Origin: Candidatus Rhodobacter oscarellae
GTDB lineage: Bacteria > Pseudomonadota > Alphaproteobacteria > Rhodobacterales > Rhodobacteraceae
Direction: 5' to 3'
DNA: 64,000 nucleotides
NCBI RefSeq assembly: GCF_001078595.1
Contig: NZ_LFTY01000002.1
Location: 207,378-271,377 of the forward strand
Below, in pieces: positions 51,894 to 61,620 of this stretch (within the stretch, counting starts at the first letter, position 1; each line of letters begins with the position of its first letter). A program made the position numbers and the translations under genes. The notes beneath the pieces were generated by a model, which was not told where the DNA came from, did not search any database, and worked only from the letters and a program-made list of their open reading frames with translations.

Positions 51894-52328
51894 ATGGAGC
51901 TGTCTGCCAGCGTAACGGCGGAGGCGGCTCCGATGGTGACGCCGGCGGTGACGGCGCATCTGCCGGAGGATCTCGTCGTAACGGGCGCGGCGGAGCCCGC
52001 GGCCTGGCTGGCCCGGCTGGCCGAGCGCAGCACCGTCTGCACGGTGCGTGATCCCGACGCGTTGGTCGGGTTCCTGACATTGGGGGCCGGGTCAGAGACA
52101 GAGCTGATGCTGGGCTATCTCTTCGCCGAGCATGCATGGGGCAGGGGCTATGCAAGCGAGCTGGTGGCCGGGCTGCTGGCGCATTTGCGGGCGAAAGACT
52201 GGCGCGGCAAAGTCACCGGCGGCGTGGTCGCCAAGAACCCTGCCTCGGCCAAGGTTCTCCTGAAATCTGGTTTTGAGAGGGCGGAGACCGACCCAAATGG
52301 CGTCACCTTCTATCGGATAGCACTTTAG
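51894..52328 (+). CDS. GNAT family N-acetyltransferase
   Basis: A ~144-residue acyl-CoA-dependent acetyltransferase. Motif A is GYLFAEHAWGRGYASELVAGLL and the end NPASAKVLLKSGFERAETD is motif B, of the RimJ/RimL type. The frame remains open and family-like for 18 codons upstream (ETLDGIGFATARLRVAP), back to an ATT at 51840 that overlaps the ppx TGA. The true start may therefore be a rare codon (ATT 51840 or CTG 51849) with coupled translation. The ATG at 51894 is the conservative choice. Confidence 0.8.
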   Translation: MELSASVTAEAAPMVTPAVTAHLPEDLVVTGAAEPAAWLARLAERSTVCTVRDPDALVGFLTLGAGSETELMLGYLFAEHAWGRGYASELVAGLLAHLRAKDWRGKVTGGVVAKNPASAKVLLKSGFERAETDPNGVTFYRIAL

Positions 52329-52358
52329 CTTGCGCATCAGGCCTGATACGGGAAGCGC

Positions 52359-53066
52359 ATGGCAAAATCGGGGAATACATCAGGGCGCGGGCAGCGCGAC
52401 TTGCGCACCAGGGTCAAGACCGCGCGGGGGCGCAAGCTGTCCTCAACGCGCTGGCTAGAGCGGCAGCTCAACGACCCCTATGTGAAGCGCGCCCAGACGG
52501 ACGGCTTTCGGGGGCGTGCCGCGTACAAGATTCTAGAGCTTGACGACAAGTACCGCTTTTTGGTGCCCGGCGCCCGCGTGGTCGACCTGGGCTGCGCGCC
52601 GGGCGGCTGGTGCCAGGTTGCCGTGAAGCGGGTGAACGCGCTGGGCGAGAAATCGGGCAAGGCGGTGGGCACAATCCTGGGCGTGGACCTGCAAGAGGTC
52701 GAGCCAATCGCGGGCTGCGAATTGCACCAGCTCGACTTCCTCGAAGACGGCGCGGACGACAAGGTCAAGGACTGGCTGGGCGGGCAGGCCGACGTGGTGA
52801 TGTCGGACATGGCGGCGTCGGCCTCCGGGCATAAGCAAACGGACCATCTGCGCATCATCGCGCTTTGCGAGGCGGCGGCAGAGTTCGCCTTTGACGTGCT
52901 TGCTGAGGGCGGCACTTTCGTGGCCAAGGTCCTGGCCGGCGGCACCGAAGGCGACCTGCAAAAAACGCTCAAGCGGCGCTTTGCCAAAGTGGCAAATGTG
53001 AAGCCCCCGGCCAGCCGGTCTGACAGCTCAGAGAAATTCGTTGTGGCCACGGGTTTTCACGGTTAG
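52359..53066 (+). CDS. rlmE: 23S rRNA (uridine(2552)-2'-O)-methyltransferase
   Basis: A 235-residue FtsJ/RrmJ methyltransferase that modifies U2552 in the A loop. [16 protein letters not shown] supplies the first Lys, [19 protein letters not shown] is the SAM site, [20 protein letters not shown] the Asp, and [10 protein letters not shown] the second Lys of the K-D-K-E set. A basic N-terminal ~40 residues ([17 protein letters not shown]) precedes the fold. It lies in the ppx neighbourhood. Confidence 0.95.
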   Translation: MAKSGNTSGRGQRDLRTRVKTARGRKLSSTRWLERQLNDPYVKRAQTDGFRGRAAYKILELDDKYRFLVPGARVVDLGCAPGGWCQVAVKRVNALGEKSGKAVGTILGVDLQEVEPIAGCELHQLDFLEDGADDKVKDWLGGQADVVMSDMAASASGHKQTDHLRIIALCEAAAEFAFDVLAEGGTFVAKVLAGGTEGDLQKTLKRRFAKVANVKPPASRSDSSEKFVVATGFHG

Positions 53067-53099
53067 GTCATCTCTCAAAACCCTTCGAGAGGTGAGCAG

Positions 53100-54461
53100 A
53101 TGGCCCTGAGTGCATTTAAGAGTTACGATATACGCGGCACGGTAGGCACCGACTTGGATGCCGAAATGTTCTACAAACTGGGCCGCGTCTTTGCCCAGGT
53201 GCAAAACCCCGGAACCGTTGTTGTGGGCCATGATGCCCGCGATAGCTCGCCCGAGCTCACCGATGCGATCGCGCGCGGGCTGATGGATGCCGGTGTGGAC
53301 GTGCTGGATCTTGGGCTATGCGGCACCGAGGAGGTCTATTTCGCCACCGATCACCTGAAGGCCGGTGGTGGCATCATGATCACCGCAAGCCACAACCCGA
53401 TGGGAGATAACGGCGCCAAGGTCATCGCAGCGGGCGCCCGCCCGATCAGCCGCGCCTCTGGGCTGGCGCTGATGGAAGAGAAAGTCGAGCAGGGCGATCT
53501 GGGCGAAAAAGCCGCCAAGCCCGGCGCGCGGCGGGTCGTCGACCCGCGATCCAATTATGTCGAACGCGTGCTCTCTTTCGCCGACATGGGCGCGCTTCGC
53601 CCCATGAAGGTCGTCGTCAACGCGGGCAACGGTGCCGCGGGCCCCACCTTCGATGCCATTGCCGCGGCCTTGGCCGACGCGCCCATTGAGTTCATCCGCA
53701 TCCATCATGCGCCGGACGAGAGCTTTCCCAACGGCATCCCGAACCCCTTGCTGACGGAAAACCGCGCCGCGACCGCAGATCCGGTGCGCGCGCATGGCGC
53801 CGATCTGGGCGTCGCCTGGGACGGCGATTTCGACCGCTGCTTCTTTTTTGACGAGACCGGCGCTTTCGTGGATGGCGAATATGTGGTGGGGCTCTTGTCG
53901 GCGGCGATCCTTGCGGGCAGCGAGGGGCAGCGCGTCGTGCATGACCCGCGCATCATCTGGAACACGCAGCGCATCGTGGGCGCGGCCGGCGGGCGGGCGG
54001 TGGCCTCTTGCACCGGGCACGCGCTGGTCAAAGAAGTCATGCGCGCCGAGGACGCCGTATATGGCGGCGAGATGTCGGCGCATCACTACTTCCGCGACTT
54101 CATGTATTGCGACAGCGGCATGATCCCCTGGGTGTTGGTGCTGGCACATATGAGCGCCACAGGCCTGCCCCTTTCGGCGCTGGTGGCGGATATGCGCGCG
54201 CAACATCCGTCCTCGGGCGAGATCAATTTCCGGCTTGCAGATGCGGACGCTGCGGTGGCCGCCGTTGAGGCCGAATGCGCGACCGGCGCCGAAATCGACC
54301 GCCTCGACGGGCTGTCGGCCAGCTTCGAGGACTGGCGGTTCAACCTGCGCAAGTCCAACACCGAGCCCGTGGTGCGGCTGAATGTCGAGACCTTGGGCGA
54401 TCCGGGGCTGCTGGCGGAGAAGACTGCGATGCTGCGTTCAGTGATAGAGCGGTTTGCTTGA
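53100..54461 (+). CDS. manB: Phosphomannomutase/phosphoglucomutase
   Basis: A 453-residue alpha-D-phosphohexomutase that interconverts hexose 6- and 1-phosphates for GDP-mannose or UDP-glucose and so for exopolysaccharide. The phosphoserine loop is MITASHNPMGDNGAK; the Mg site is AWDGDFDRCFFFDE; the sugar loop is GGEMSAHHYFRDF; and the phosphate loop is RKSNTEPVVRLNVE. All four domains are present at normal length. AGAGGTGAGC precedes the ATG. Palindromic element copy 5 lies 24 bp downstream. Confidence 0.95.
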   Translation: MALSAFKSYDIRGTVGTDLDAEMFYKLGRVFAQVQNPGTVVVGHDARDSSPELTDAIARGLMDAGVDVLDLGLCGTEEVYFATDHLKAGGGIMITASHNPMGDNGAKVIAAGARPISRASGLALMEEKVEQGDLGEKAAKPGARRVVDPRSNYVERVLSFADMGALRPMKVVVNAGNGAAGPTFDAIAAALADAPIEFIRIHHAPDESFPNGIPNPLLTENRAATADPVRAHGADLGVAWDGDFDRCFFFDETGAFVDGEYVVGLLSAAILAGSEGQRVVHDPRIIWNTQRIVGAAGGRAVASCTGHALVKEVMRAEDAVYGGEMSAHHYFRDFMYCDSGMIPWVLVLAHMSATGLPLSALVADMRAQHPSSGEINFRLADADAAVAAVEAECATGAEIDRLDGLSASFEDWRFNLRKSNTEPVVRLNVETLGDPGLLAEKTAMLRSVIERFA

Positions 54462-54481
54462 CCGCATTTGGGCTTTGGACC

Positions 54482-54635
54482 TGCCAAATCTCTTGCAAGA
54501 GATTTGCACTTTCCTTCCAAGGAAAGTGGGCCCGCGCGCTGGTAAGAAGTTGCGATAGAGCGAGCATTTTGGGTCGCGCTGAAGAAACTCTTGGAAGAGT
54601 TTCGCAATTTTCTTGCAAGAAAATTGCAGCGCGCC
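54482..54635 (+). repeat. Four-palindrome intergenic element, copy 5 (forward)
   Basis: P1 54485-54506, P2 54507-54528, P3 54584-54603, P4 54605-54626. P3 has centre GG instead of GC, with arms intact. The P2-P3 spacer is the most diverged of the five. It lies between the mutase gene and a convergent hypothetical gene. Confidence 0.95.
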
Positions 54636-54711
54636 AATGCCCGCTTCGGGCCATTTTCATTGCAGTGGTCGCCTTCGCGGACTCACACTAGCTGGAGCGC
54701 CATCGGGCTCG

Positions 54712-55128
54712 CTAAGCGGGGATCTTGTCTTGCATCGGATCCAAAAGCAACGAGACCGGTTGCCAATGAGGGCTTGGCCCGGCGGGCAGGCCGGCCAGCA
54801 CGCGCGGGCGGAATCTGGCATTCGCAAAGAAGACGTATTGCCGTGCGTCATCTGTGGTGATGACGGTGGCGGGTTGCCCGCGCAGTTTCCGGGCGCGGCC
54901 AATGCTGCCAATGCACTCCACCCAGAAGTAACGTTCCACGCCATTCACACGGACGATGCCGGTCGGTAGGGAACCCTCGCCGCTTGTCGCGGCGGGGGTC
55001 AGTCGGTCAAGCCCGTCTGTGATGAAGCTCAGCGCCACAACGGGTTGCACCTCAATGGGGAGGATGTTGAGTGCTCCATCCGACCCTTGAAGAGCAACGG
55101 CTCTGGCGAAGACCTTCAGCTTGTCCAT
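54712..55128 (-). CDS. Hypothetical protein, 138 residues
   Basis: A soluble protein with no signal peptide or membrane helix. Strand-rich segments (PVVALSFITDGLDRL; GIVRVNGVERYFWVECIG; TVITTDDARQYVFFANAR) suggest a small beta domain. I do not recognise the family. No strong ribosome site is seen before 55128. The gene stands alone, convergent with the mutase and diverging from puuD. Confidence 0.55.
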   Translation of the reverse strand: MDKLKVFARAVALQGSDGALNILPIEVQPVVALSFITDGLDRLTPAATSGEGSLPTGIVRVNGVERYFWVECIGSIGRARKLRGQPATVITTDDARQYVFFANARFRPRVLAGLPAGPSPHWQPVSLLLDPMQDKIPA

Positions 55129-55390
55129 GGCTTGCCCCTGTATATCCGCGTGATCCGCGGTATTGTTGCCTTTGCAACGCCAGTGGGCGTCTGATCACAG
55201 GATTGGCCGTGAATTCGGGCACAATGAGGGCGCGATCGTGGAAACCTGCGGCAATTATTTGGGCGCATTGGCGGCGGGGCCAAAAATCCCCGGCATGTGC
55301 GCATCGGGCTTGGGTTTCGCCTTAGCCGCGACTTGCTCCTGGCAGGCGCGCGCCTTAGTCTCGCGCCGTTAGGCAAGTCTCGGGACAGTG

Positions 55391-56608
55391 ATGTTGGATT
55401 GGGTCATCTTCGTAAGCTGGGCGGAGTTCGCGCTGCGCTGGTTGCATGTGATCACGGCGATGGCCTGGATCGGGTCGTCTTTCTATTTCATCGCGCTGGA
55501 TCTTGGCCTGAACCGCGACATCCCCGGCCCGGCGGATGGCGAGGAGTGGCAGGTGCATGGCGGCGGCTTCTATCATATCCAGAAATACTTGGTCGCGCCC
55601 AAGGAGATGCCCGCGCATCTGACCTGGTTCAAATGGGAGAGCTATTCGACCTGGCTGTCGGGCGCGGCGTTGATGATCCTGGTCTATTACGCGGGCGCGG
55701 AACTTTACCTGATCGACGCCGAGAAAGCCGATTTGGCGGTTTGGCAGGGGGTCGTGATCTCGGCGGTGTCGCTGACCATCGGCTGGCTGGTCTATGATTT
55801 CCTGTGCAAGTCGCCGCTGGGCGAGCGCCCCACCGCGCTGATGCTTTTGCTCTTCGTCCTTCTGGTCGTGATGGGCTGGGCCTATGACCAGATCTTCACC
55901 GGCCGCGCGATGATGCTGCATCTGGGCGCCTTCACGGCCACGATCATGACCGCGAATGTGTTCCTGATCATCATGCCGAACCAGCGCATCGTGGTGGCGG
56001 ATCTGAAGGCCGGGCGCAGCCCGGACGCCAAGTATGGCAAAATCGCCAAGCTGCGCTCGACCCATAACAACTACCTCACCCTGCCGGTGATCTTCCTGAT
56101 GCTGTCGAACCACTACCCGATGGCCTTTGCCACCGAGTGGAACTGGGTGATCGCGGCATTGGTCTTTCTGATGGGGGTCACGATCCGGCATTACTTCAAC
56201 AGCCTGCACGCCCGCGCGGGGAACCCGCACTGGACCTGGATCGTGACGGTGATGTTGTTTCTGATGATCGTGTGGCTTTCGACGGGGCCGCGGTCGGGCA
56301 TGCAGGCCGAAGCCGGGGTGATGGGCCCGCGCGCAGAGCGGTTCGCGGCGGCGGAGGGCTTTGACGAGGTCTATGACATCGTGCTGGGGCGCTGCTCGAT
56401 GTGCCACGCCGCCGAGCCGGTCTGGGACGGGATCCTTTGGCCGCCCAAGGGCGTGATGCTGGAGACCCAGGCTCAGGTGGCGCGCGAGGCAGAGCGCATC
56501 TATCTGCACTCTGGCATGAGCCACGCGATGCCGCCGGCCAATGTCAGCTGGATGGAGCCCGAAGAGCGGGCTGCCATCGTGTCTTGGTTCCGTCAGGCGG
56601 GCGGCTAG
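55391..56608 (+). CDS. puuD: Urate hydroxylase/oxidase PuuD, membrane type with cytochrome c domain
   Basis: A 405-residue inner-membrane protein. About eight helices in the first ~300 residues match the PuuD family (LRWLHVITAMAWIGSSFYFIALD; MPAHLTWFKWESYSTWLSG; STHNNYLTLPVIFLMLSNHYP). The C-terminal ~75 residues are a c-type cytochrome with haem motif CSMCH at residues 335-339 and a later Met in SGMSHAMPP. PuuD oxidises urate to 5-hydroxyisourate, passing electrons to a cytochrome. Other urate genes (OHCU decarboxylase, HIU hydrolase) are not in the window. Confidence 0.92.
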   Translation: MLDWVIFVSWAEFALRWLHVITAMAWIGSSFYFIALDLGLNRDIPGPADGEEWQVHGGGFYHIQKYLVAPKEMPAHLTWFKWESYSTWLSGAALMILVYYAGAELYLIDAEKADLAVWQGVVISAVSLTIGWLVYDFLCKSPLGERPTALMLLLFVLLVVMGWAYDQIFTGRAMMLHLGAFTATIMTANVFLIIMPNQRIVVADLKAGRSPDAKYGKIAKLRSTHNNYLTLPVIFLMLSNHYPMAFATEWNWVIAALVFLMGVTIRHYFNSLHARAGNPHWTWIVTVMLFLMIVWLSTGPRSGMQAEAGVMGPRAERFAAAEGFDEVYDIVLGRCSMCHAAEPVWDGILWPPKGVMLETQAQVAREAERIYLHSGMSHAMPPANVSWMEPEERAAIVSWFRQAGG

Positions 56609-56618
56609 TTAGCCCGCC
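56596..56618. terminator. Hairpin spanning two convergent stop codons
   Basis: GGCGGGC, loop GGCTAGTTA, GCCCGCC. The loop contains the puuD stop TAG and the Hint gene stop (TTA on this strand), so both coding regions end in the same hairpin. Confidence 0.65.
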
Positions 56619-57580
56619 ATACGGTGTGCGGCATCGTTATAGGTCGCAATGCCCAGACGTTCGCGCAGGGCCCGGGGCAGCAGGCGCGGGGTCGAGATAC
56701 GCAGCAGGGGCATCTCTTTAATCATCCGCTCGGCGCCAAAGGTCTCTAGATACTCGGCGTAGTTGTCGTAATTCCTGCGCCCGGTCGTGTCGATGAAGGT
56801 CTCGGACGGAGCACCCTCTGCAAGGATCACGTCATGGGCCTCTGTCTCTACATGGTAGACGGTGAAGCGGCTTGGCAGGTCCGATGCCGGAATGCGCGTA
56901 ATCGTGGTGCCGTTCACCAGCGCGGAGGCGTTCACGACCATGCCGTCAAGCACCATGCCATGGTCGCCGGTGACGGTCAGATCCGCCGTTGGTAACCCGT
57001 CGCCAAGCGCGCCCGCCGTGATTCTAACCATATTCTGGGCGGCCTCACCTTGGAACTGGCGGCGTATCGTCTGACGTCCAACCCATTTAACGGGTTCGTC
57101 ATTGCCCTGGGCGGTGATCACTCGGTGGGCATTGGTCAGGGCCTCGACAGCAATCTCGCCCTCGGTCGTGCGGATCTTCGTGCCCGCGGCGAAGCAATGC
57201 GTGAACGAGTTTAAACCATTAGGTCCGGAGAAAAAGACTCGTCCACCTTCACCGATAATCGTGCCATCGAGTGTGTTTGGGAATACGACGACGCTTGCGG
57301 CAAGTCCGAACGGAATCACAATGTTGATATCACCCAGGTCGCCGCCTGTGCCGGTCACCATTGGGAAATCCATCTGCACCACGCCGCCGAAGGTGTGCAC
57401 GTCAAGCGTCACGAATCCCGCGTAATTGTTGCCCGAACCGGTCAGGTCTTCGCCGTCAACAAAGGTGGTGTCGGCGTCCATATAAACTAGGTTAAACGGG
57501 TCGGTGAGCCCGGCGCCAGTCGTCAGTATGGCCATGTTGTTGGTGTATTCGTAGATCGCGCCAACCGTATAATCAGCCAT
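56609..57580 (-). CDS. Hint (Hedgehog/intein) domain protein
   Basis: A 323-residue protein. Residues 1-128 are a Gly/Asn/Asp-rich beta region of the type seen in surface or calcium-binding proteins. The Hint domain starts at Cys129 (THCFAAGTKIRTTEGEIAVE), contains the T-x-x-H motif in DLTVTGDHGMVLDG, and ends near AHDVILAEGAPSETFIDT. Hint domains can cleave themselves at the first Cys. This short N-part plus Hint form is frequent in Roseobacters but of unknown role. No signal peptide is seen; type I secretion is possible. Confidence 0.85.
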   Translation of the reverse strand: MADYTVGAIYEYTNNMAILTTGAGLTDPFNLVYMDADTTFVDGEDLTGSGNNYAGFVTLDVHTFGGVVQMDFPMVTGTGGDLGDINIVIPFGLAASVVVFPNTLDGTIIGEGGRVFFSGPNGLNSFTHCFAAGTKIRTTEGEIAVEALTNAHRVITAQGNDEPVKWVGRQTIRRQFQGEAAQNMVRITAGALGDGLPTADLTVTGDHGMVLDGMVVNASALVNGTTITRIPASDLPSRFTVYHVETEAHDVILAEGAPSETFIDTTGRRNYDNYAEYLETFGAERMIKEMPLLRISTPRLLPRALRERLGIATYNDAAHRMAG

Positions 57581-57733
57581 CTTTCCCCCAAAATCTTGTT
57601 TTTGATATCAGAAAGCTAAAAATCTTTGGACGCGTGGATCAAGCGCAGAAAGGGAGGATTTGTGTTAAATGTGAATCCGTGAAGCAGTTTTGCAACGAAA
57701 TTGCTGACTTTACCTTTTTTGAGCCGAAGTTGA

Positions 57734-58684
57734 CTACCCGGTGAAGCGCCACCGAGTCCTTTGAACCCAAGTCTCTCCTGGGTGTGTTTCGATACGTGGG
57801 AATGCGGGATTATGCGGCGCATCGGGCCAGAACTGCGCCTCAAGGGCCAGGCCCGCATAGTCTAGAATGTGACCATCAAAGATCTGCAGACCAGGCTCTG
57901 TCGTGGCCATTGTCATCTCCACCCCGGTAGGCCCCGTCAGTGTGGCGACGTCGCGCAGCGGCTGGCGGGCATCGGAGAGGCACAGATTGTTGTCCAACAG
58001 GCCCTCGTCGCCCGCTTCGATCGCCCGCGGCTGGCGATAGTCGAACCGTGTGCCGGCGACGGGTGCGATCTCTCCGGTGGGGATGTTAGCGTCACCGGCC
58101 GGCAAGTAGCGGTCCGCGTGCACCTGCAGAAGATGCCCGCGCGTGGTCGGCTCTGGGCCGAGGTTCCAATAGCTGTGGTTGGCCAAGTTGAGGATCGTGG
58201 GCGCGTCTGTCCTTGCGGTCAATGTCAGGGTTAGGGCGTTATCCTCAAGCGCGAAACTTGCCTGGATGTCGCGGTGCCCCGGAAAGCCGCCCTCGCCATC
58301 GGGCAGTTTGACGCAAAGCGTGGCGCTTGTCTTGGTATGGTCCGTGACCTCCCACAGCTTGGCGTGCACCGCCGCGCTGCCGCCATGCAGCGTGTGCGCG
58401 CCAAGGAAGTTCCTGTCGAACTGATGCCTGCGCCCGGCGATCTCGGCCCGCGCATTGGACATACGGTTGGCGACCGGGCCCATGATCGTGCCGAGATGGA
58501 ACAGTTTGCCCTCATAGGGCGCCAGGTTGTCGCGGCCGACCGTCAGATCATGCGGCACCCCGGCCAGGCGAACGCTGTGCAGCCCCGCACCAAGCGTCAG
58601 GAGAGAGATGCGAAGCGTGCCGTTGTCCAGCCCCAGCCGATGCACGGGCTGGCCCGTCTTGGTTGTGCCAAAAACCTCGATCAT
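57734..58684 (-). CDS. galM: Aldose 1-epimerase (galactose mutarotase)
   Basis: A 316-residue mutarotase converting beta- to alpha-hexose. Family segments are GPVANRMSNARAEI, FLGAHTLHGG with the active His, ILNLANHSYWNLG with the second His, and the acidic end with Glu in NPAFPRIETHPGETW. It is the last gene of the galactoside operon, and its ATG 58684 overlaps the beta-galactosidase stop by four bases. The open frame that continues upstream lies inside that gene. Confidence 0.92.
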   Translation of the reverse strand: MIEVFGTTKTGQPVHRLGLDNGTLRISLLTLGAGLHSVRLAGVPHDLTVGRDNLAPYEGKLFHLGTIMGPVANRMSNARAEIAGRRHQFDRNFLGAHTLHGGSAAVHAKLWEVTDHTKTSATLCVKLPDGEGGFPGHRDIQASFALEDNALTLTLTARTDAPTILNLANHSYWNLGPEPTTRGHLLQVHADRYLPAGDANIPTGEIAPVAGTRFDYRQPRAIEAGDEGLLDNNLCLSDARQPLRDVATLTGPTGVEMTMATTEPGLQIFDGHILDYAGLALEAQFWPDAPHNPAFPRIETHPGETWVQRTRWRFTG

Positions 58685-60576
58685 AGGTCCTCCCAATGCA
58701 CGCCCGCCGCGGGGATCGTGCGCCCTTGATGGGTCACCGGCGCGGCATTGTAGTTGAAATAGAAGCGATGCGTGGCAGTGTCGCGAACGCGCAGCCCCTC
58801 GGGCAGGGGCGTCGTCTCTACCCCGGCTTGCTGGCAAAGCCTGCTCAGGAGCTCCGCGGCCAGGTCGCCGTCCGGCCATCCCGCCAGGTAGAAGCAGTTG
58901 TTCGCATGAACCACGACCGGCTGCCCTTCGGCGGTAGAGACCAGCCGCTCCGCTTTGCCCTCAAGATGCTCGAACCACTTGTGGATGTGCCCCGCGCCGA
59001 CGGGGATGTTCGCGCCGGGCGGCAGGCTCTCGACCAGGCTGACGCGGGCATCCAGTCCGGGGATGTTCGGCGGCAGCGGGGCGGGGATGGACATCTCCTC
59101 GGTCTTGGCGTTGCTGCGGGGGCCGATGAGCGAGGTGTGTGTTGGGTCGGAGAGGGCCTGCATGAGCCGGTCGGGCAGGGTCGCAAGCCCCGGCGCAAGC
59201 ACCAGGCGGTAATTCGCGGCGGCGTCGGTGTCGGGCGGCAAGATGTCCACGGACAGGCCCAGGCGCCGCAGCGATTTGTACATATCGAACACAAGGTTGA
59301 AATAGTGAAAGTCCGCGCCCTGCGGCTGCGTCTCCCAAGCCCAGGCAGAGGCGTAGTCGAAGATGATGGCGACCGGCGCGCGTGATTGGGCGGTTTCCAG
59401 GTCCTCCATTTCCTGCGCGACTTGGCAGGCCTCAGCCAGTGCTGGCGCATCTGCGCTGTCGGGGCGCAGCAAGCCTGCATGCTGCTGCTCCTGCGCGAAG
59501 GGCGCCTGCCTCCAGCGGAAATAACACACCGCCTCGGCCCCATGCGCAAAGGCCTCCCAGGCCCATAGCCGGGCCATCCCGGGAAGCGGCGCGGGGTTCC
59601 ATGGCGCCCAGTTCACCGGGCCTGGCTGCTGCTCCATCACCCACCAGCGGCCGCGACCCACGGCGCGATAAAGGTCGTGATGGAACGCCTGGCAATCCGG
59701 ATCACCCTGCCGCAGGAAGCGCAGCTTGTGGTCCTCCGGCGCGTCCAAACGGTCCGACAAGAACCCAATCGGGTAGCTGTCCCAGCTGGCGATATCGAGA
59801 TCGGCGCCCACATCGAAATGGTCAAAATCCAACACCCGGCCCATATAGTTGTGGATCAGCGGCGCATCGGTGTGGCGCCGAAGGATCTCGGCCTGCGCGC
59901 GATTGAAACGCACAACCTGCTCGCTAGAGAACCGCCGGAAGGCCATCACATGGGCGGGGTTGGGCTCGGTGACGGCAAGGTTAGGCAGGTCGATCTCGTC
60001 AAAATCGGCGTAATCCATCGACCAAAATACGTTGCCCCAGGCGCGATTCAGGGCGTCGGGCGATTGATAGCGCTGGGCGCACCAGTCGCGGAAGGCATCT
60101 TGCGCGGCCGGGGAGTAAGACAGCGTTGTGTCATGGCAGCCGTACTCGTTGTCGATCTGCCAGGCCTGCACGTGCGGGTTATGCCCGTAGCGCTCGGCCA
60201 GAAGCGTGACGACCCGGCGGCATTCCGCGATGTAACCTTGATGCGAGAAGCAATAGTGCCGCCGCGACCCAAACTTGCGCGGCCTGCCATCGGCATCGGC
60301 GGCCAGCATGTCGGGGTGTTTTGTCAGCATCCAGCGCGGCGGCGTTGCGGTGGGCGTGCCCAGCACGACGCGCAGCCCGGCGCCGCCAAGCACGTCAATC
60401 GCCTTGTCCAGCCAGTCGAATTGCAGGTCGCCGGGGCTTGGTTCCAGCCGCGACCAGGCGAACTCACCAATACGCACCCAGGTTAACCCGGCATCAACCA
60501 TCCTTGTGGCATCATCCTGCCAGACGTCCTCGGGCCAGTGCTCGGGGTAGTAGCAAACACCAAGCGCCGGGGTCAT
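58681..60576 (-). CDS. GH42 beta-galactosidase
   Basis: A 631-residue glycoside hydrolase family 42 enzyme. The acid/base is Glu144 in WQIDNEYGCH and the nucleophile Glu315 in WWVMEQQPGPVNW. The (beta/alpha)8 barrel, the trimer-forming domain and a C-terminal beta domain are all of normal length. No signal peptide is seen, so it acts on galactosides after import. Met 60576 is used; an upstream in-frame Met at 60633 is less likely. The 195-bp gap before it separates it from the lactonase gene. Confidence 0.94.
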   Translation of the reverse strand: MTPALGVCYYPEHWPEDVWQDDATRMVDAGLTWVRIGEFAWSRLEPSPGDLQFDWLDKAIDVLGGAGLRVVLGTPTATPPRWMLTKHPDMLAADADGRPRKFGSRRHYCFSHQGYIAECRRVVTLLAERYGHNPHVQAWQIDNEYGCHDTTLSYSPAAQDAFRDWCAQRYQSPDALNRAWGNVFWSMDYADFDEIDLPNLAVTEPNPAHVMAFRRFSSEQVVRFNRAQAEILRRHTDAPLIHNYMGRVLDFDHFDVGADLDIASWDSYPIGFLSDRLDAPEDHKLRFLRQGDPDCQAFHHDLYRAVGRGRWWVMEQQPGPVNWAPWNPAPLPGMARLWAWEAFAHGAEAVCYFRWRQAPFAQEQQHAGLLRPDSADAPALAEACQVAQEMEDLETAQSRAPVAIIFDYASAWAWETQPQGADFHYFNLVFDMYKSLRRLGLSVDILPPDTDAAANYRLVLAPGLATLPDRLMQALSDPTHTSLIGPRSNAKTEEMSIPAPLPPNIPGLDARVSLVESLPPGANIPVGAGHIHKWFEHLEGKAERLVSTAEGQPVVVHANNCFYLAGWPDGDLAAELLSRLCQQAGVETTPLPEGLRVRDTATHRFYFNYNAAPVTHQGRTIPAAGVHWEDL

Positions 60577-60771
60577 GTGCGGCCTCGCGGGGCGAGTGGG
60601 AATGGAGGATTGAATGGACCAGCCAATGACCAAATTCTGGGAGGTGAGACAGGCTCAACTTTCATCAGTGTAAACCTCGAATTTACCGAATCGGCTCAGG
60701 GTTAGGGGCGGTAGGGAGGGGGAAACTCGGTCAGTTTTTGGCGCGAGCACCCTTTACTATTGTACTCTTCG

Positions 60772-61620
60772 TCACAGAATTACCCGATGCTCTGTCTGGC
60801 CTCTCGTTTCGGTCTGCAACATGAAAGTCTGTCCATGGGCGGGTTCTTTGGCGCAAATCTCAGGGGCCAAGTCCTGGCAAGCCGACGATATGTATAGCGT
60901 GGTCATATCCTCGCCGCCAAACCCAGGGCAGGTCGTGTGGCGCGCCGGGACCGCATGTTCGGTCAGCAAAGCGCCATCCGCGCCATAGACCGCCACGCTG
61001 CCGCCCTTGTAATGCGTGTTCCACAAGGTCCCATCCGCGGCGCAAACCATCCCGTCGATCAGCCGCCCTTCGTGATGCAAGAACAGCTCTGGATCGCCGA
61101 CCGGCCAGCCCTGCGCATCCAAGCGCACACGCCAGATCTTGCCGTCGCGCGTGCCCGAGAAATAGGCCGTCCCACCGTCGGGCGTAAAGCACATGGCGTT
61201 CGGCACCGTGACCGGCGCAAATAGCATCCGCAGCTCGCCGCGATAGTAGCGGTAGATCGCGCCGGGGCGGTCATTGCCGCGCTTGGCCATCGTGCCGATC
61301 CAGAACCCGCCCTGCGGATCTGCGCGCCCGTCATTGGACCGCGATCCGGGATCTTGCGCCTCAAGATGCGCCACGAAAGTCTCGGCGCCGGTCTGGAGGT
61401 TGAACTCAAAGAGCCGCGTCTCGGAGGCGATCAGCAACGTGTCGCGCCCTGTCCATCCGGCGGCAGAGACGTTTTCCTCGAATTGCCAGGTCAGCGGTGT
61501 GTCGCCGTCGCGGCCTAGAAGTTGGTTTGCAAGGATGTCGAACCAAAACAGCTGTTGCCGTTCGGGGTGCCAAAGCACCCCTTCGCCCAGGCGGCATTGG
61601 CGTTCGTCATATACTCTCAT
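60772..61620 (-). CDS. SMP-30/gluconolactonase-family lactonase
   Basis: A 282-residue six-bladed propeller. [19 protein letters not shown] holds the metal-binding Glu, [18 protein letters not shown] the Asn/Asp site, and [14 protein letters not shown] the catalytic Asp. Within this operon it is best read as a galactonolactonase that opens the lactone made by galactose dehydrogenase. Its start overlaps the stop of the aldolase gene by four bases. Confidence 0.9.
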   Translation of the reverse strand: MRVYDERQCRLGEGVLWHPERQQLFWFDILANQLLGRDGDTPLTWQFEENVSAAGWTGRDTLLIASETRLFEFNLQTGAETFVAHLEAQDPGSRSNDGRADPQGGFWIGTMAKRGNDRPGAIYRYYRGELRMLFAPVTVPNAMCFTPDGGTAYFSGTRDGKIWRVRLDAQGWPVGDPELFLHHEGRLIDGMVCAADGTLWNTHYKGGSVAVYGADGALLTEHAVPARHTTCPGFGGEDMTTLYISSACQDLAPEICAKEPAHGQTFMLQTETRGQTEHRVIL

